From Euborellia annulipes (Eukaryota > Arthropoda > Insecta > Dermaptera > Anisolabididae): DNA of 64,000 bases. The position numbers and the translations under genes were made by a program. How positions within the stretch are numbered: the stretch's first letter is position 1; each line of letters opens with the position of its first letter. The notes beneath the pieces were generated by a model. It saw only the letters and a program-made list of their open reading frames with translations, was not told the origin of the DNA and did no database searches. Location of the stretch: positions 1 to 64,000 of the forward strand of contig JAKCPI010005720.1 in assembly GCA_023213315.1 (NCBI GenBank). The letters run 5' to 3'. This document shows positions 1-10,858 of the stretch, piece by piece.

Positions 1-212
1 CAACTCACAAAGGGGCGCCAAATGGTCCGAAAAACAAAAAATTGCTGGATAATTCTTTTTTCTCAAATGTAAAGCCTAACTTGAGCCGATGACTTTATTT
101 ATTTATTAATTTGCGAGTATATTTTACATATAATATTATATGTTTTTCGGGAAAGGAGGGGGCGCTAAAAAAGGTATTGTGCCCCAGGCGCGAATTAAGC
201 TCACTACGCCAC

Positions 213-706
213 TGTTGATCCTATCTATCTATGAAGTACAAGAGTAATGTGTGCTTCAAATATTTCAAGGGGCAAAATGAGAATATATATTTCAAAGATC
301 ATCTAAAAAATAATTGATTTATGAATTTTAATCAAAATCGTTAGAACGAATTTTGAGAAAATCGAAAATAAAAAAAACTGAAAAAGTACATCAGTAAAGT
401 ACTAGTACTTCTTGGCCGATTTTGTTCTAAAGCTTCGTGACACGTGCCAGGGGGGTACTTTAATTAAATATAAAATTTCAACCTCCTAGCTCTTTTCGTT
501 CATGAGATATTTTGTTCACAAAACACATCCACCCCCACCCCCACCTCACCCCCACCGAGACAGACCATGTTGCATAAACCATTTTTTTTGGACTCAGGGG
601 ATCTCAAAACGTATATCCATCAAAATCTCGATATCAAATTTATTACATGAAACCAAATATTTTCTCTCTATATATATATTACATGTATAGGTAAGAGAAA
701 GTAAAA
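213..706 (+). repeat. SLR copy, truncated at the TCTGG end
   Basis: The copy starts inside the family near CTATGAAGTACAAGAG and runs through the core AAGTACATCAGTAAAG, a C-rich CCACCCCCACC version of the microsatellite, and the terminal hairpin to GGTAAGAGAAAGT. It is followed by a 300-base tail shared with copies at 43425 and 44880. Confidence 0.85.
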
Positions 707-1018
707 ATGCATTTTCGCGGTTTTCTCTGAAACCGTTAGCCGTACATAAAAAACTGATAGATGTTATTATGTGCATTTTTTATAGATCTACAACTTTTAT
801 ATAACACTTTTTTGTATATAATTTATATTTAACAAGATAAATAAATAAAATGAATATTTTCTGATTTTTTTTCGATTTTCAGGGCTCTTGGGGCACCCTT
901 TCCCCTTATCCGATTGAGCTGAAATTTTACACAGGTTATTTTTTTTGGCAATGGCACCAAACTAGGGGGTAGCGCGAATAAATTTCCAACTTCAAAAAAT
1001 AAGAGTCACCCTAATGGT
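707..1018 (+). repeat. Tail block shared with 43425-43735 and 44880-45145
   Basis: The sequence after the SLR end, containing GAAACCGTTAGCCGTACAT and GGGGCACCCTTTCCCCTTAT, recurs beside two other SLR copies in the same relative position. This suggests the SLR and its tail spread or duplicated together as one composite. No coding potential is seen. Confidence 0.75.
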
Positions 1019-1486
1019 GCACCCTCCTCCCCTCTATATTTAAATTATTAAACTACAGTTAAGGTGTGTAAAATGAATTTTCTAATTAAATTTCAAAAAG
1101 AGAATACATTCAAATTTCTATTCGTATATAAATCACACCTTAAGTCCTGTGTTGGTACCCAGGTAGGTGATGATGAATCTAAAAAGCGGGAGAGGCTCTC
1201 TCTCTCCCTCACTTTATCTCGATTGATGCATGTGGGGAGGAATTTTAATCTAATTTTTATTAAAATTTAGAAAAATTAATATTTAAATTTCATTAAAAAA
1301 ATTTAAATAAAAAGCAAATTTAATTAAGAATTAAAACTTCAAATTTTCAAATGCAAAATGAATTAAAGTGAATTTTTAATTTATTTATTAATCATCAAAA
1401 TTATTTATTTAAAAAATAAATAGGCTAATGAATGATATTTAAAAAGAAAATCCTTTTGATGCCAGCTTTTTCACGCCTTTGGGGGA

Positions 1487-1617
1487 TGAGACACAGACAT
1501 CCATACAGACAAACAGACCATTTAACGAAATCCACTTTTTGGGATTCAGGAGACATCTAAACGTGTATATCCATCAAAATCTCGTATTCGAATTTTTGAC
1601 ATGAATTCAATACAATA
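1487..1617 (+). repeat. SLR fragment (microsatellite to near the GGTAAGAG end)
   Basis: CAGACAAACAGACC, then the GGATTCAGGAGACAT and CCATCAAAATCTCG segments, then GACATGAATTCAATAC. The terminal hairpin is missing. Confidence 0.75.
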
Positions 1618-1699
1618 TGAAATTAAAAAATATATCAAAATTAAAATGACCCCAAAATGTAAAAAATTTTAGATATGCGCTGATCGTAGAAAGTTTTGC

Positions 1700-1810
1700 C
1701 GGGTCCCCTTCTGCTGATCACACCAGGTTATATATCAATAGAACTGTTAAAGTCCCCCGAAGGGGGGCTTTACCACTTGCCAGGAGGCTACGCCACCTGG
1801 ACCCCTTTGC
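1700..1810. other. Short GC-rich degenerate repeat
   Basis: A GC-rich patch with the self-complementary run CCCCCGAAGGGGGG (about 1754-1767), next to ATCACACCAGGTT, which resembles the SLR hairpin end. It is probably an eroded mobile-element fragment; I cannot assign it further. Confidence 0.4.
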
Positions 1811-2152
1811 TCGCCTTCGGCTAGCAATTGCAAAATTTTAAGGTTTCAAATTTCCCTCTTTAACTCCACTAACCCAAACATAATAATGCTTTTATTTAAA
1901 TAATGTAAAGATGAATAAAAATATTTTGAAAGTACGTTAAAGCTTTATAAAGTTTAATAAAGAGAAAGAAGAGGACTTATAAAAAGTTTTGTTTCTGGAC
2001 AAATTTATCTTTATTTTTCATATTAAAAAAAAAAGTATTCAATATCTAAAAGAAATCAATTCAAATAACCAATAAAAGGATTTCGTTAGGTAAATAATAT
2101 GCTTGTATGTATTTTCATATGAGTGAACCTCAAGTGAAAAAAATAAATATTA

Positions 2153-2737
2153 AAAATCTGGTGTGACTGGCCCACAGCACACAACTTTCTCTTACCCTTC
2201 GGTAAGAGAAAGTTATGCACTGTGCTGATCACACCAGGTTTTTAGAGTCGATAATATTTAGTTTTCCAGAGCAAATTAGTTTCAAACTTGACCACTTGCA
2301 ATTGATAAGTAAAAAGTAAAAAAGTAATTTAATTCAAAATTCCCATAGGCTCTGTGTATTTTAAATTTTGACTGCTTGAAATAAACTACGGTTATTTTTC
2401 AAAATTTTAATCTCATATTTGAATATTTTATACATTATAGAGAATCCAAAATAAATACAAAAAAAAATTGAAAAGTACATCAGTAAACTACTAGTACTCT
2501 TTGGCCGATTTTGTTTAAAAGCTTATTTCCTCGCCTTAGGGAGGTAGCTAACTTGAATATAAAATTTAAAACCTCGTAACTCAATTCCTTAATGTTTTAA
2601 ATTGAACACAGACAGACACGCAGGCACACAAACAGACCATGTTGCAAAACCACTTTTTTGGATTCAGAGGACCTCAAAACGTGTATATCCATTAAAATCT
2701 CGATATCGAATTTTTTACATGAATCTAATATTTACCT
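2153..2737 (+). repeat. SLR copy with variant middle
   Basis: It starts with the TCTGGTGTGACTGG hairpin (2158-2240) and ends near GAATCTAATATTTACC without the last hairpin. The middle has a variant block (AGGCTCTGTGTATTTT, about 2345-2450) shared with 62290-62405 and, inverted, with 46381-46455. Confidence 0.85.
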
Positions 2738-2741
2738 AAAA

Positions 2742-3442
2742 AAAAAAATATTATTATAGTTTCCATATTTAAATTTTATCACTTCAATTAATCAAAATTT
2801 ACTTACTTTAAAAATGTGGTTGCTTTCATTCTTGAAGAGTTCTTTTTTTATTTGCACTTCACTTCACTTCTTAAAATATAAGTAATATATAAAAAAGTAA
2901 AAAAAAAAAAAAAAATAGAAAAATTCATTAAAAAAAATGAGTTCGCGGTTGTAAGAATAAAAATGCAAAAAAATTGTCAAATGATGTCCCACCAAAAGTT
3001 CAAATAAACAGTGATGTAGCTAACTCTCATAGGGCAAATTCCAAAAAGGTGCCTTTAATTTGTATTTACTTACTGTGTATATTAAAAACTCCAAAACAGC
3101 ACAATTCGATGACTATAAACTCAAGCCAAAATGTTTCCTTCATTTGTATTATTAAATAAGTTTTTTTTTTTATTATATTTATATGCATTTGTGTGTAAGT
3201 GTGAAGGGGTAGAGGGGGTGTATGTGTTACTAGACTATGAAATACTGTGCTTACCCTCCGTGGCAATGAAGGTCACTCGAAGCTCCTTTTAGTCTCTGAA
3301 TTTAGCTCTAAATCCCAAATGCAATGGAGAAACACCAATCTGCAAAAAAAGAACATATTTTCTCTCTCTATTATCAAAAGATAAAAGAATTTGTAAAGAA
3401 AATTTATATTTAAATCAAATAAAAAAAAAATATTGTAAGTAA
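2742..3442 (+). repeat. Duplicated block, second copy at 61495-62211
   Basis: About 700 bases align nearly colinearly with 61495-62211, including ATTTGCACTTCACTTCACTT, AAAATGAGTTCGCGGTTGTA and the GTGTGAAGGGGTAGAGGGGG run. Both copies lead straight into an SLR hairpin with the same GGGACTGGCGTACAGC variant. Both hold the exon-like minus-strand unit described separately. Confidence 0.85.
3255..3339 (-). pseudogene. Exon-like unit with intact splice sites, copy 1
   Basis: On the minus strand a CTTTTTTTGCAG acceptor precedes 85 bases that end CACGGAGG before a GTAAGCAC donor. One frame reads IGVSPLHLGFRAKFRD, then a TAA, then KELRVTFIATEG; another reads LVFLHCIWDLELNSETKRSFE and stops. No frame is fully open. 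The copy at 61999-62083 has the same length, splice sites and stop. It may be a pseudo-exon or a 3'-terminal exon. I do not recognise the product. Confidence 0.4.
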
Positions 3443-3660
3443 AAGAATCTGGTGGGACTGGCGTACAGCACACAACTTTCTCTTACACTTCGGTAAGAAA
3501 AGGTTGTGCACCGTGCTTGTTACACCAGATTTTTTGTGCCGAGATATATTTAGTTTCCCATTGCGCGCCTTAGTTAACTTGACCACTTGCATTTCATAAG
3601 TAAAAAAAAAGTAAAAAAAGTCATTTGATTCAAAATTTCCATAGACTCTGTTCGTTATGG
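3443..3660 (+). repeat. SLR fragment (hairpin end) just upstream of the lipase exon
   Basis: Complete TCTGGTGGGAC hairpin (about 3447-3531), then GTGCCGAGATATATTTAG and the start of the core; it stops about 80 bases before the lipase exon. Confidence 0.85.
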
Positions 3661-3740
3661 AACTTTTACTTTTAATAAATTAGTTTATGAGACTCTGGAA
3701 TAAGAAGATTATTCCTTTCATTGTATTTTTTCTTTTACAG

Positions 3741-3892
3741 TCCCAGTATGGAGGAAGAACCATACCAGCTGGATTTGAGGAATGAACAGACTATTAAGGA
3801 GGCGCCCTTTTTGGCTGGACGTCCTGTTAAAATGCTCATCCACGGATATACGGGATATAGAGATTTTTCACCGAACACAGAAATCAGACCAG
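3741..3892 (+). CDS. Lipase internal exon (N-terminal part of the alpha/beta-hydrolase domain)
   Basis: This is an internal exon of a pancreatic/neutral-lipase-family enzyme, which hydrolyses ester bonds of glycerolipids and is usually secreted. A TTTTTCTTTTACAG acceptor ends at 3740 and a GTACCT donor starts at 3893. The first base completes a codon (phase 2 in) and the last base starts one (phase 1 out). The reading frame gives about 50 residues from PSMEEEPYQLDLRN to FSPNTEIRP. VKMLIHGYTGY is the first strand and the HG oxyanion-loop motif typical of the family, and D-x-S-P-N-T-E-I-R is the segment that follows it. No signal peptide lies here, so upstream exons must exist. The phase matches the exon at 36899 exactly, giving a junction TEIRP-V-YLALGGYNV as expected for this fold. 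An SLR fragment ends about 80 bases upstream. I am confident of the family but not of the substrate. Confidence 0.95.
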
Positions 3893-3986
3893 GTACCTGT
3901 TGAAATTGTAAAAATATATAGACTTTGGTTGCTCTAAGAATTTATTTACGACCTTCTCAGTTGCCACCGGTCAAGTCCCTTTGAAT

Positions 3987-4264
3987 CAAGGACGAATCTA
4001 GAGGAGTTTATCGGGGGGAGGGGAGGGGGGGGGTAATCTGGTGTGACTGGTCGCACAGCACACTATTTTTTTTTTTTTAATTTCGGTAATTTATTTTAAA
4101 GGCGCATTCTAAAGGCCCTACTTGTTTACCAGAATATATATACAAATCAAATTTTTAAGTATTAATTTTTAAAATTTTACATTAAAAATAAAATTTCTTC
4201 TCAAATCTCGGAAGGGGGGGAGGTAATTACCCTCTTTACCTCCTCCTCCTTGTATCCGCCCTTG
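3987..4264. mobile_element. hAT-like non-autonomous element, relative of 40640-40887
   Basis: The ends are CAAGGACGAATCTAG and TATCCGCCCTTG, which are inverted relative to one another. The flanking 8-mers CTTTGAAT (3979-3986) and CTTAGAAT (4265-4272) match at 7 of 8 positions, the target-duplication size of hAT transposons. The interior shares TTTCGGTAATTT, AAAGGCGCATTCT and GGGTAATTACCCTCTTTACC-type segments with 40640-40887. The element has no coding capacity. Confidence 0.75.
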
Positions 4265-4269
4265 CTTAG

Positions 4270-5130
4270 AATATACACATAAACAACACTCTTTTTAAAT
4301 AAAAAATACTATTATATAAAATAACACCTATTTGATATACAAATAAAGGCAAGGTCATTTAATTCTTCAAATGAATATAAAAAAATCTAAAAAGGAGTTA
4401 TCTTACGATGTCTTCATTTATATCTATTTAAAAAAAATGATTTATATGATGTTAAAAAAATTTTTATTTTATTTTCCCAGAAACGATTCATTGCTCTGAG
4501 CTTTTCGAATATTCTTAAAATATTTTTTTTTTTATCATTATAAATCATTCGGGAATAAGAGTTTAGTCAAGAGTAGCTTGCCACTTCTCAGGTCACGTAG
4601 AGTTGGCAGATTCACGTCTTGATGGACAAAATGGTTTTAAGAGATTGGGATTCATTTATTTTAATAATTAGCTATTCTTAACTTAACATCAAAGATCCCC
4701 CCCCTTCGCCTATCATTGACTGTAATTAAAAATACTACACACATAAATAGCTAAATTAATATCTAAATATTTTTACAAGTGTCAAAAACAAATATATAAA
4801 TTTTATTATTTACCTTGAAAGGATTGATTATTACATAAAGTATTTCAGATATTTCTTGGTTATTTCAGGAAGAGATTTATCAATAAATAAACGAGTTTTA
4901 AACACTTAACATAATTAATTTTATAATTAAACACTCAGAGATATTCAACAGTCGACTCAATAATAGAGAAAGGCAGAATTAGATCGTGGGCGCTGAGGAT
5001 GCTGTCGGCCAACAACCACGCTAATCAAATTAGATATTAAATTCAAATTTCAAAAAATAATTAATCTAAAAAAATAGAATTATATTCTTTTTAAATAAAT
5101 AATAATTAATATTTTTTGTTTGTTTATTGA
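4270..5130. other. AT-rich intron sequence, nothing specific seen
   Basis: No open frame, recognisable repeat end or RNA gene was found. The stretch is mostly A/T runs with a CCCCCC run near 4697. Confidence 0.5.
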
Positions 5131-5134
5131 AAAT

Positions 5135-5230
5135 AAATAGATCCATGATCTAATAGCTAAATCGCATTGTGTAAAAGGTCATAAAGACACGAGTTCGATC
5201 CCAGGCAGTCCAAGCATAGATACGAATTCA
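5135..5230 (+). repeat. tRNA-headed SINE remnant
   Basis: GAGTTCGATCCCAGGCAGTCC-like sequence (about 5191-5210) is a B-box followed by the CAGGCAGTC segment also present in the SINEs at 33415 and 45245. The A-box half is degenerate. It is too eroded to be a tRNA gene. Confidence 0.5.
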
Positions 5231-5419
5231 GTATAAATAAATATTAAATATATTTTTAAATAACCCATAATTAAATGGTATATATATTTAATACGGAGAA
5301 AACGTTCTATTTAATAATAATTAGATATCAAGTATCAGCAAAATGTTTGTTTTTTTAAATTATATATAATTTGATTTTAATTATTTTAGTTTACTTAATC
5401 ATTTACGATTATATATTTA

Positions 5420-6081
5420 AAAATCTGGTGTGACTGGCGCACAGCACACAACTTTCTCTTACCTTCGGTAATCGAAAGTTGTGTTCTGTGCTTGTCACAC
5501 CAGATTTTTTGTGTCTAAATGTATTTAGTTTCCGACAGTAGGGTACAATTGAATTCAAGATGTAAAATTTATAAGTATGGCAAAATATTTATATTTTGTT
5601 ACCATGGCAACCATTTCTCCTATCTTTTCTATGGAGTACAAGAGTAAAGTGGTCTTCAGAAGATTTCAATGACAAAATGAGAATATACATTTTATTGAAG
5701 ATCTAAAAAATAATTGATTTTTGAATTTAAAAAAAAATCGTTGGAGCAAATTTAGAGAAAATCGAAAAAAACTGAAAAACTACATCAGTAAAGTACTAGT
5801 ACTTTTTGGTCGATTTTGTTCAAAAGCTTCGTGTCACGTCCCAGGGGGTGCCTAATTTAAATATAAAATTTCAACCTCCTAGCTCTTTTCGTTCTTGAGA
5901 TATTTTGTTCACAGACAGACACACACCACAGACAGACCATGTCGCGAAAACCACTTTTTTGGATTCAGGGGACCTCAAAACGTGAAGATCCATCAAAATC
6001 TCGACATCGAATTTTTGAAATGAATCCAATACTTTCTCTCTATATATATATTACATATATACATAGGTAAGAGAAAGTAAA
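5420..6081 (+). repeat. Complete SLR copy (reference copy)
   Basis: The hairpin at 5424-5504 folds TCTGGTGTGAC on GTCACACCAGA with nearly 40 paired bases, and holds ACTTTCTCTTACC at 5451-5463. Then come ACCATGGCAACCATTTCTCC, the core AACTACATCAGTAAAG, the GACAGACACACACCACAGAC microsatellite and a terminal A/T hairpin ending GGTAAGAGAAAGT (6066-6078). The two 13-base motifs are reverse complements, like the sub-terminal inverted repeats of Helentron-associated elements. There is no open frame. Confidence 0.9.
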
Positions 6082-6103
6082 AAAAATGTTAGCATTCTAA
6101 ATT

Positions 6104-6712
6104 AAAAAATCTGGTGTGAGTTAACGCACAGCAGATTTTTAGCGTTAACTCACACCAGATTTTTTTGTGTCAAGATATTTTTAGTTCCCTATAGCACGTT
6201 AGTTCCAAACTTGACCACTTGCATCTCATAAATGGCGCTGAGGTGCAAATGCTTCCATTTGGAAATAATGTGTACTTCAAACAAGTTTTAGAAAAAAACT
6301 TATTAATATATTTTTTAAAGAGCATATAGTTGCTTTATAAATTTTAATCAAAATCGTTCCAGCCAATTTGGGGAAATTCGAAAAAATCTTAAACACTACA
6401 TCAGTAAAGTGTACTTCAAAAAATTTTTGTTGTTTTTTTAATCAAAATCGTTAGAACGAATTTTGAAAAAAAAAAAAAAAAACCACATCAGTAAAGTACT
6501 AGTAATTTGTGGCCGATTTTGTTCAAAAGCCTATTTTAACTGTCCAGGAGGATATCTAACTTAAATATAAAATTTCAAATTCGTAGCTCATTTGCATTAT
6601 GCTTAAAATACTTTCTTGGAAACACGAGATCTCAAAACGTGTATTTCCATCAAAATCTTGACATCGAATTTTTGACATGATCGTAACACTTTCTCACTTA
6701 TATTACTTTCCC
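6104..6712 (+). repeat. SLR copy with a rearranged, perfect hairpin
   Basis: The first hairpin is AAAATCTGGTGTGAGTTAAC... folding on its exact complement within about 60 bases and has lost the ACTTTCTCTTACC insert. The body contains a partial internal duplication of the ACATCAGTAAAGT core (about 6398-6500). It ends near ACTTTCTCACTTATATTAC. Confidence 0.8.
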
Positions 6713-6714
6713 AC

Positions 6715-7285
6715 ACCTCCCAACCGGGATTCAAACCAATATTCTCCAAAAATCCTGATAAATATAGAATAAATTCTATGATAAATTTCTCTTTCGAATT
6801 TTAATTAAGTAATTATCTACTTAAAATGTATTTATAAATAAATCATTTAGATATAAATACATAAAAAAAAGATTAATATAAATTATTTATCCATTTGATT
6901 TGACAAATGGCAAAGATATAAAATATATACAAAGATATTATATATTAATCTAATTTTTAAACAATAATCAATAGATATAATCATTTAATCGTTGATTATT
7001 TCACTGAATTTGTTTACCTTAATGGAATCAATTCGGAACATTATTGTATTGTCAATTTTATCTTCTCCAAAAATGTATGATAATAATTATTATTAGCGAA
7101 TTAAAAGCGCAAAGAGTGTCAAAAAGTATTGATTAATTATACTAAATGAAACTCATAATTTTTATATTAGTTAATTTACGAAATAATCGCGTATTTATGT
7201 ATTTATATTTATACTCAAAGAGAGAGGGAGAGAAAATAAGCTTTTCTCATAGTATATTTATTAAATTCTCATCTAATTATAGATA
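6715..7285. other. AT-rich intron sequence, nothing specific seen
   Basis: A/T-rich, with no open frame or repeat boundary recognised. Confidence 0.5.
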
Positions 7286-7287
7286 AA

Positions 7288-7751
7288 CAACACTAGGTTA
7301 AGTTTCAAAAGGTTTTTATTTTTAGCTTATGTGCATTTCGACGTTAATACATCATCTTCAGAGCTATGACACAAACTATTACATTATTTATAAACAATCT
7401 AATTTATATCAATCGCAGATGACAGCACTGCATCTTATTTTACTAAAGATAGCAGCACTGATCCTTTACTCGTTAATATGCTTAAATTACATCAAATGGA
7501 TATTAATTTTACAAATTTTTATATAAATTAGATTAATAACCATTTAATGTAATAGAGGGTAAATAGCGAGTAGAGGAACAGTGCTGCTATTTTTAGGAAA
7601 ATAAGATGCAGTGCTGCCATCTAGGATGAACATAAAATAGATTGTTAATAAATAATGTAATACTTTGTGTCATAGCTCTGAAAATGACGTATTAACGTAG
7701 AAATACGAACAAGCTAAAAATAAAAACCTTTTGAAACTTAACCTAGTGTTA
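7288..7751. mobile_element. Foldback element with hammerhead-like cores (type d)
   Basis: It is nearly a perfect palindrome. It begins AACACTAGGTTAAGTTTC and ends with the reverse complement, and the arms meet near 7520. The interior also folds (CAGCACTGCATCTTATTTT against AAAATAAGATGCAGTGCTG). Each arm carries a hammerhead-like core, intact in the left arm. The layout resembles inverted terminal repeats of Penelope-like elements; this assignment is inferred. Confidence 0.75.
7323..7366 (-). ncRNA. Hammerhead ribozyme-like motif with closed stem III
   Basis: Read on the minus strand: TAGCT, CTGAAGA, stem II GATGT-ATTA-ACGTC, GAA, stem III ATG-CA-CAT, A, then AGCTA. Stem I pairs TAGCT with AGCTA (5 bp), stem II has 5 bp with one G-U, and stem III has 3 bp including A15.1-U16.1. 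CTGANGA and GAAA are the invariant core of hammerheads; the predicted cut is after the A at 7328. Position 7 of the core is variable, so CTGAAGA is allowed. The other arm (7660-7705) has core mutations. Confidence 0.7.
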
Positions 7752-7759
7752 TTTAATTA

Positions 7760-8830
7760 ACTATAATTAGATTAAGAATGTTTCATCTAGTGCCAATGGT
7801 GAATTGGCTTTGGATTATAGCATAATTGTGTTTAAAAATTTAAAATTTAATAAATAATAAAGAATTTGATGAGAGAAATCAATCATAGATAAAATATACC
7901 ATCTTATACAATGGCGTGCCTGCGGTGAGGGGGGGGGGTAATAGAAATTTTCCAAAACATAATTTTATTGTAACGCAGAGTTGAGATAAATTATAAATTC
8001 CGTATCATTTTTTTTTTTTGCAGACAATATCGACACAATAACTGATTATTTTATGAGATCAAAACAAAAATTTATTTTATTAATATATTTTTGATATATA
8101 ATAAATATTCGTTTATTAAAAAAAAAAATTTTCCCAATTAAAGGTAATAGTTATTTTTTACGTTACCCGTATATCAATTATAGCATACAGGTAATTGAAT
8201 GTAATTCATTAAAGATCAAAAAGATTATTTTATGTATATAAATAATAAATTGTGGAAAATGGAATATTTGTATATTTATTCTTTCAAAGAATTACGTCAT
8301 TAAAAAAATACAGAGATTTGGTATTAAATATCAAAGCATTTTTGATTAACAAATTCCACGGTTTAATAAAAAATTAATTTATATCATTAAGAAAGAAGGA
8401 AATTCTGAGACTTTAATTTTAGTTAAAGCTTAATAAGTATAAGCAATATGCTTGTTTTTATGTAGTTACAAAACGAATTCAACAATTAGGGCTGGTATGT
8501 ATAGGCTGTCTGTCCGTACGTGACTTGTTTACATCAGATGACAGTTCAGTTTGAGTATTCTGTTGTTGACAGTAAATCCAAAGTGCACATTTGATGAGAT
8601 TGTGTTTCTCTTCATATTAGATAAGTTATTGCATTTGGCTATCAGTGTCTGAAGGTTTTGAACATGTTTTGGTTCAATTAATTACAAGACATGTTACAAC
8701 GAGAGAATTTCTACTGGAGCTGAGATTCGAATCTTCAAAATATGGTTATTTATAGAGATTAGGATTTTAAACAAATATGGGATATTCTCTCTAAACAATA
8801 TTATTTAAATTAATAAAAAATTATATACTA
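7760..8830. other. AT-rich intron sequence
   Basis: It holds a GGGGGGGGG run near 7929 and A/T-rich filler. A segment at 8480-8760 is less A/T-rich but has no open frame or recognisable motif. Confidence 0.45.
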
Positions 8831-8832
8831 AT

Positions 8833-9118
8833 TATACTTTCTCTTACCTATATATGTTAATATATAGAGAGAAAGTATTGGATTCATGCCAAAAGCTCGA
8901 TATCGAGATTTTGGTGGATAATACATGTTTTGAGACCCCCTGAGACCAAAAAAGTGATTTTCGCAACATGGCCTGTGTATCTGTCTGTCTGTGAACAACA
9001 ATGTAGACGGAAAAGCGGTAAGCTGATGAGATTCTTAAATTTAAATTAGCTACCCCCTGGCGTGACACGGGCTTTTGACAAAATTGGCTACTGACATACT
9101 AGTACTTTACTGATGCAC
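8833..9118 (-). repeat. SLR fragment (GGTAAGAG end to core)
   Basis: It begins TACTTTCTCTTACC with the terminal A/T hairpin, continues through the microsatellite GTATCTGTCTGTCTGTG and ends at AGTACTTTACTGATGCAC. The TCTGG half is absent. Confidence 0.85.
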
Positions 9119-9280
9119 CTATTACAGCCTTGCTCAAAATTGCCTAATAAATTAAATGGAGAATTTTTATTTATAGACCACATTTTTGTATTAAATATTT
9201 ATTAAAAATATATAAATACATATAAATATATAAATACTTGTACATGAATAGAAGGATGGTGGCTGTGAATAATAATAGAA

Positions 9281-9519
9281 TGCAATACTGTACAAGTATT
9301 GATTGGAGAAAGGGCAGGTTCAGCCAAATAAAAAGCCTTTATAGGCTTCTCGACTCCGGAGACGTTTCGAGACAAATTTAACATCTCATCATTTCGATTC
9401 GGTCTGATGATGAGATATTAAATTTGTCTCGAAACGTCTCCGGAGTCGAGAAGCATATAAAGGCTTTTTATTTGGCTGAACCTGCCCTTTCTCCAATCAA
9501 TACTTGTACAGTATTGCAA
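9281..9519. mobile_element. Foldback element with a hammerhead core (type c)
   Basis: A 239-base palindrome: TGCAATACTGTACAAGTATT at the left is matched by its complement at the right, through TCAGCCAAATAAAAAGCC and CTCGACTCCGGAGACGTTTC. The two arms are nearly identical, indicating recent origin or gene conversion. The hammerhead core lies at the centre on the + strand. Confidence 0.8.
9395..9448 (+). ncRNA. Hammerhead ribozyme-like motif
   Basis: CTGATGA (9404-9410), stem II GAGA (9412-9415) paired with TCTC (9427-9430), GAAAC (9431-9435), GTC (9436-9438). The flanks form stem I: CGATTCGG before the core pairs with CCGGAGTCG after GTC, allowing one G-U and one bulged G, with a U-U at the pair next to the core. 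Stem III is minimal (AC/GT), as in Penelope-like-element hammerheads, which are thought to act as dimers. The predicted cut is after 9438. Confidence 0.7.
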
Positions 9520-9829
9520 CGAGAAAACTGGCTTTCAAATAGAAAAAAATAGACAAAAATGATTAATATAAAAAATTTCTTTAATTTAATTCAGGACTTT
9601 ATTATAACAATTGGATTTAATTACCGGTCGTTGGCTTCGCTTCAACGTCGGTATAGGGGTGTACAGAGTATCTGCTGTTTCGCATCTTTTGAGACTACCA
9701 AAAGCATTGAGATTTATTTATAACAAAATTATTTATTTTTTGCCAGATCTGATTGGAATAAAATAATTAGAGTTTATAGTTTGTTATATGCGAGTTTAGT
9801 TTAATAAAAATGAAGGAAAGGGAAAACAT

Positions 9830-10160
9830 TGATGGACTCATCTGATGTTGAGGCAGCATCCTTTCGGTCCAGACTGGAACACTGTGGGTTCGGAAGGTCT
9901 CGTTCGAGGGCCGCGGCCATGGTTAGCCCGTTTGTAACAAGACGCATATATTTAATAATATGAGCATCCGGCTGAATAATGGTCCAGGGAGATCATGGAT
10001 GACTCGCAACACTACTATGGTTGCGAGGGAGGGAGGCAGAGCCTCATAATAAAAAATGGGATGTACCAGAAGAGGTACATGCGAGGTGCATGGTTTGGCG
10101 TCCGGGATGAGTGCTTTAAGAGAGGCGGGGATTTGATAGGCTTGTAGGTGCCTCTTTGTT
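9830..10160. other. GC-rich island of unknown origin
   Basis: This block of about 330 bases (GGCCGCGGCCATGG near 9909, GAGGGAGGGAGGCAGAGCC near 10026) is markedly richer in G and C than its surroundings. No long open frame or splice-bounded exon stands out on either strand. It may be an old LINE or SINE fragment. Confidence 0.4.
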
Positions 10161-10551
10161 TACTCCACGGATTCGCATTTATAAAAAAATTAATTAATTT
10201 CAATAATAATATTTTAATATTTTAAAATAAAATTGGTTTGTTAAAATTATTAAATTAAATAAATTGAATTTATAAAAGAGAAGAAATTTTTTATTAATGA
10301 AGGATTTAAATATTTGTATATATAATTAAATTAATTTGTGGGTCAGAGACTGGATCATCTGAATTATTCAATGTTTGGGTTAAAAATAATATTTAATTAC
10401 AATTAAATAATTGGAGGCCAGGAAATGGTTCTACTATTACAGTATTTATATATTTTTAATAAATATTTAATACAAAAATGTTGTCTATAATTAAAAATTC
10501 TCCTAATAATAATATTACAAACCACAAAAGCTTTAATAAACACTCAATCGC

Positions 10552-10858
10552 TCTATTAAAGTTGATTAAAATTCAAAAATTAGTTGCTCTTCAAAATGTA
10601 TATTCTCACTTTGCCCTCAAAATTGTTTGAGGCCCACTTTACTCTTGTAATTCATAGGAAAGATAAGAGATCGTCATGGAAACAAATTTAAATATTTTTC
10701 AATGTTTATTAATTATAAATCTTGTATTCTAATATATCGGTTGAAACTAAATATGAGTCGACACAAAAAATCTGGAATGGTAAGCACAGGAAATAACTTT
10801 CAATTATCGAAGGTAAGAGAAAGTTATGTGCTGTGCGACATCACACCAGATTGTTTTT
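10552..10858 (-). repeat. SLR fragment (hairpin half)
   Basis: AAAATGTATATTCTCACTTTG, TACTCTTGTAATTCATAGG, then the full hairpin ending CACACCAGA; the core and the other end are missing. Confidence 0.8.
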
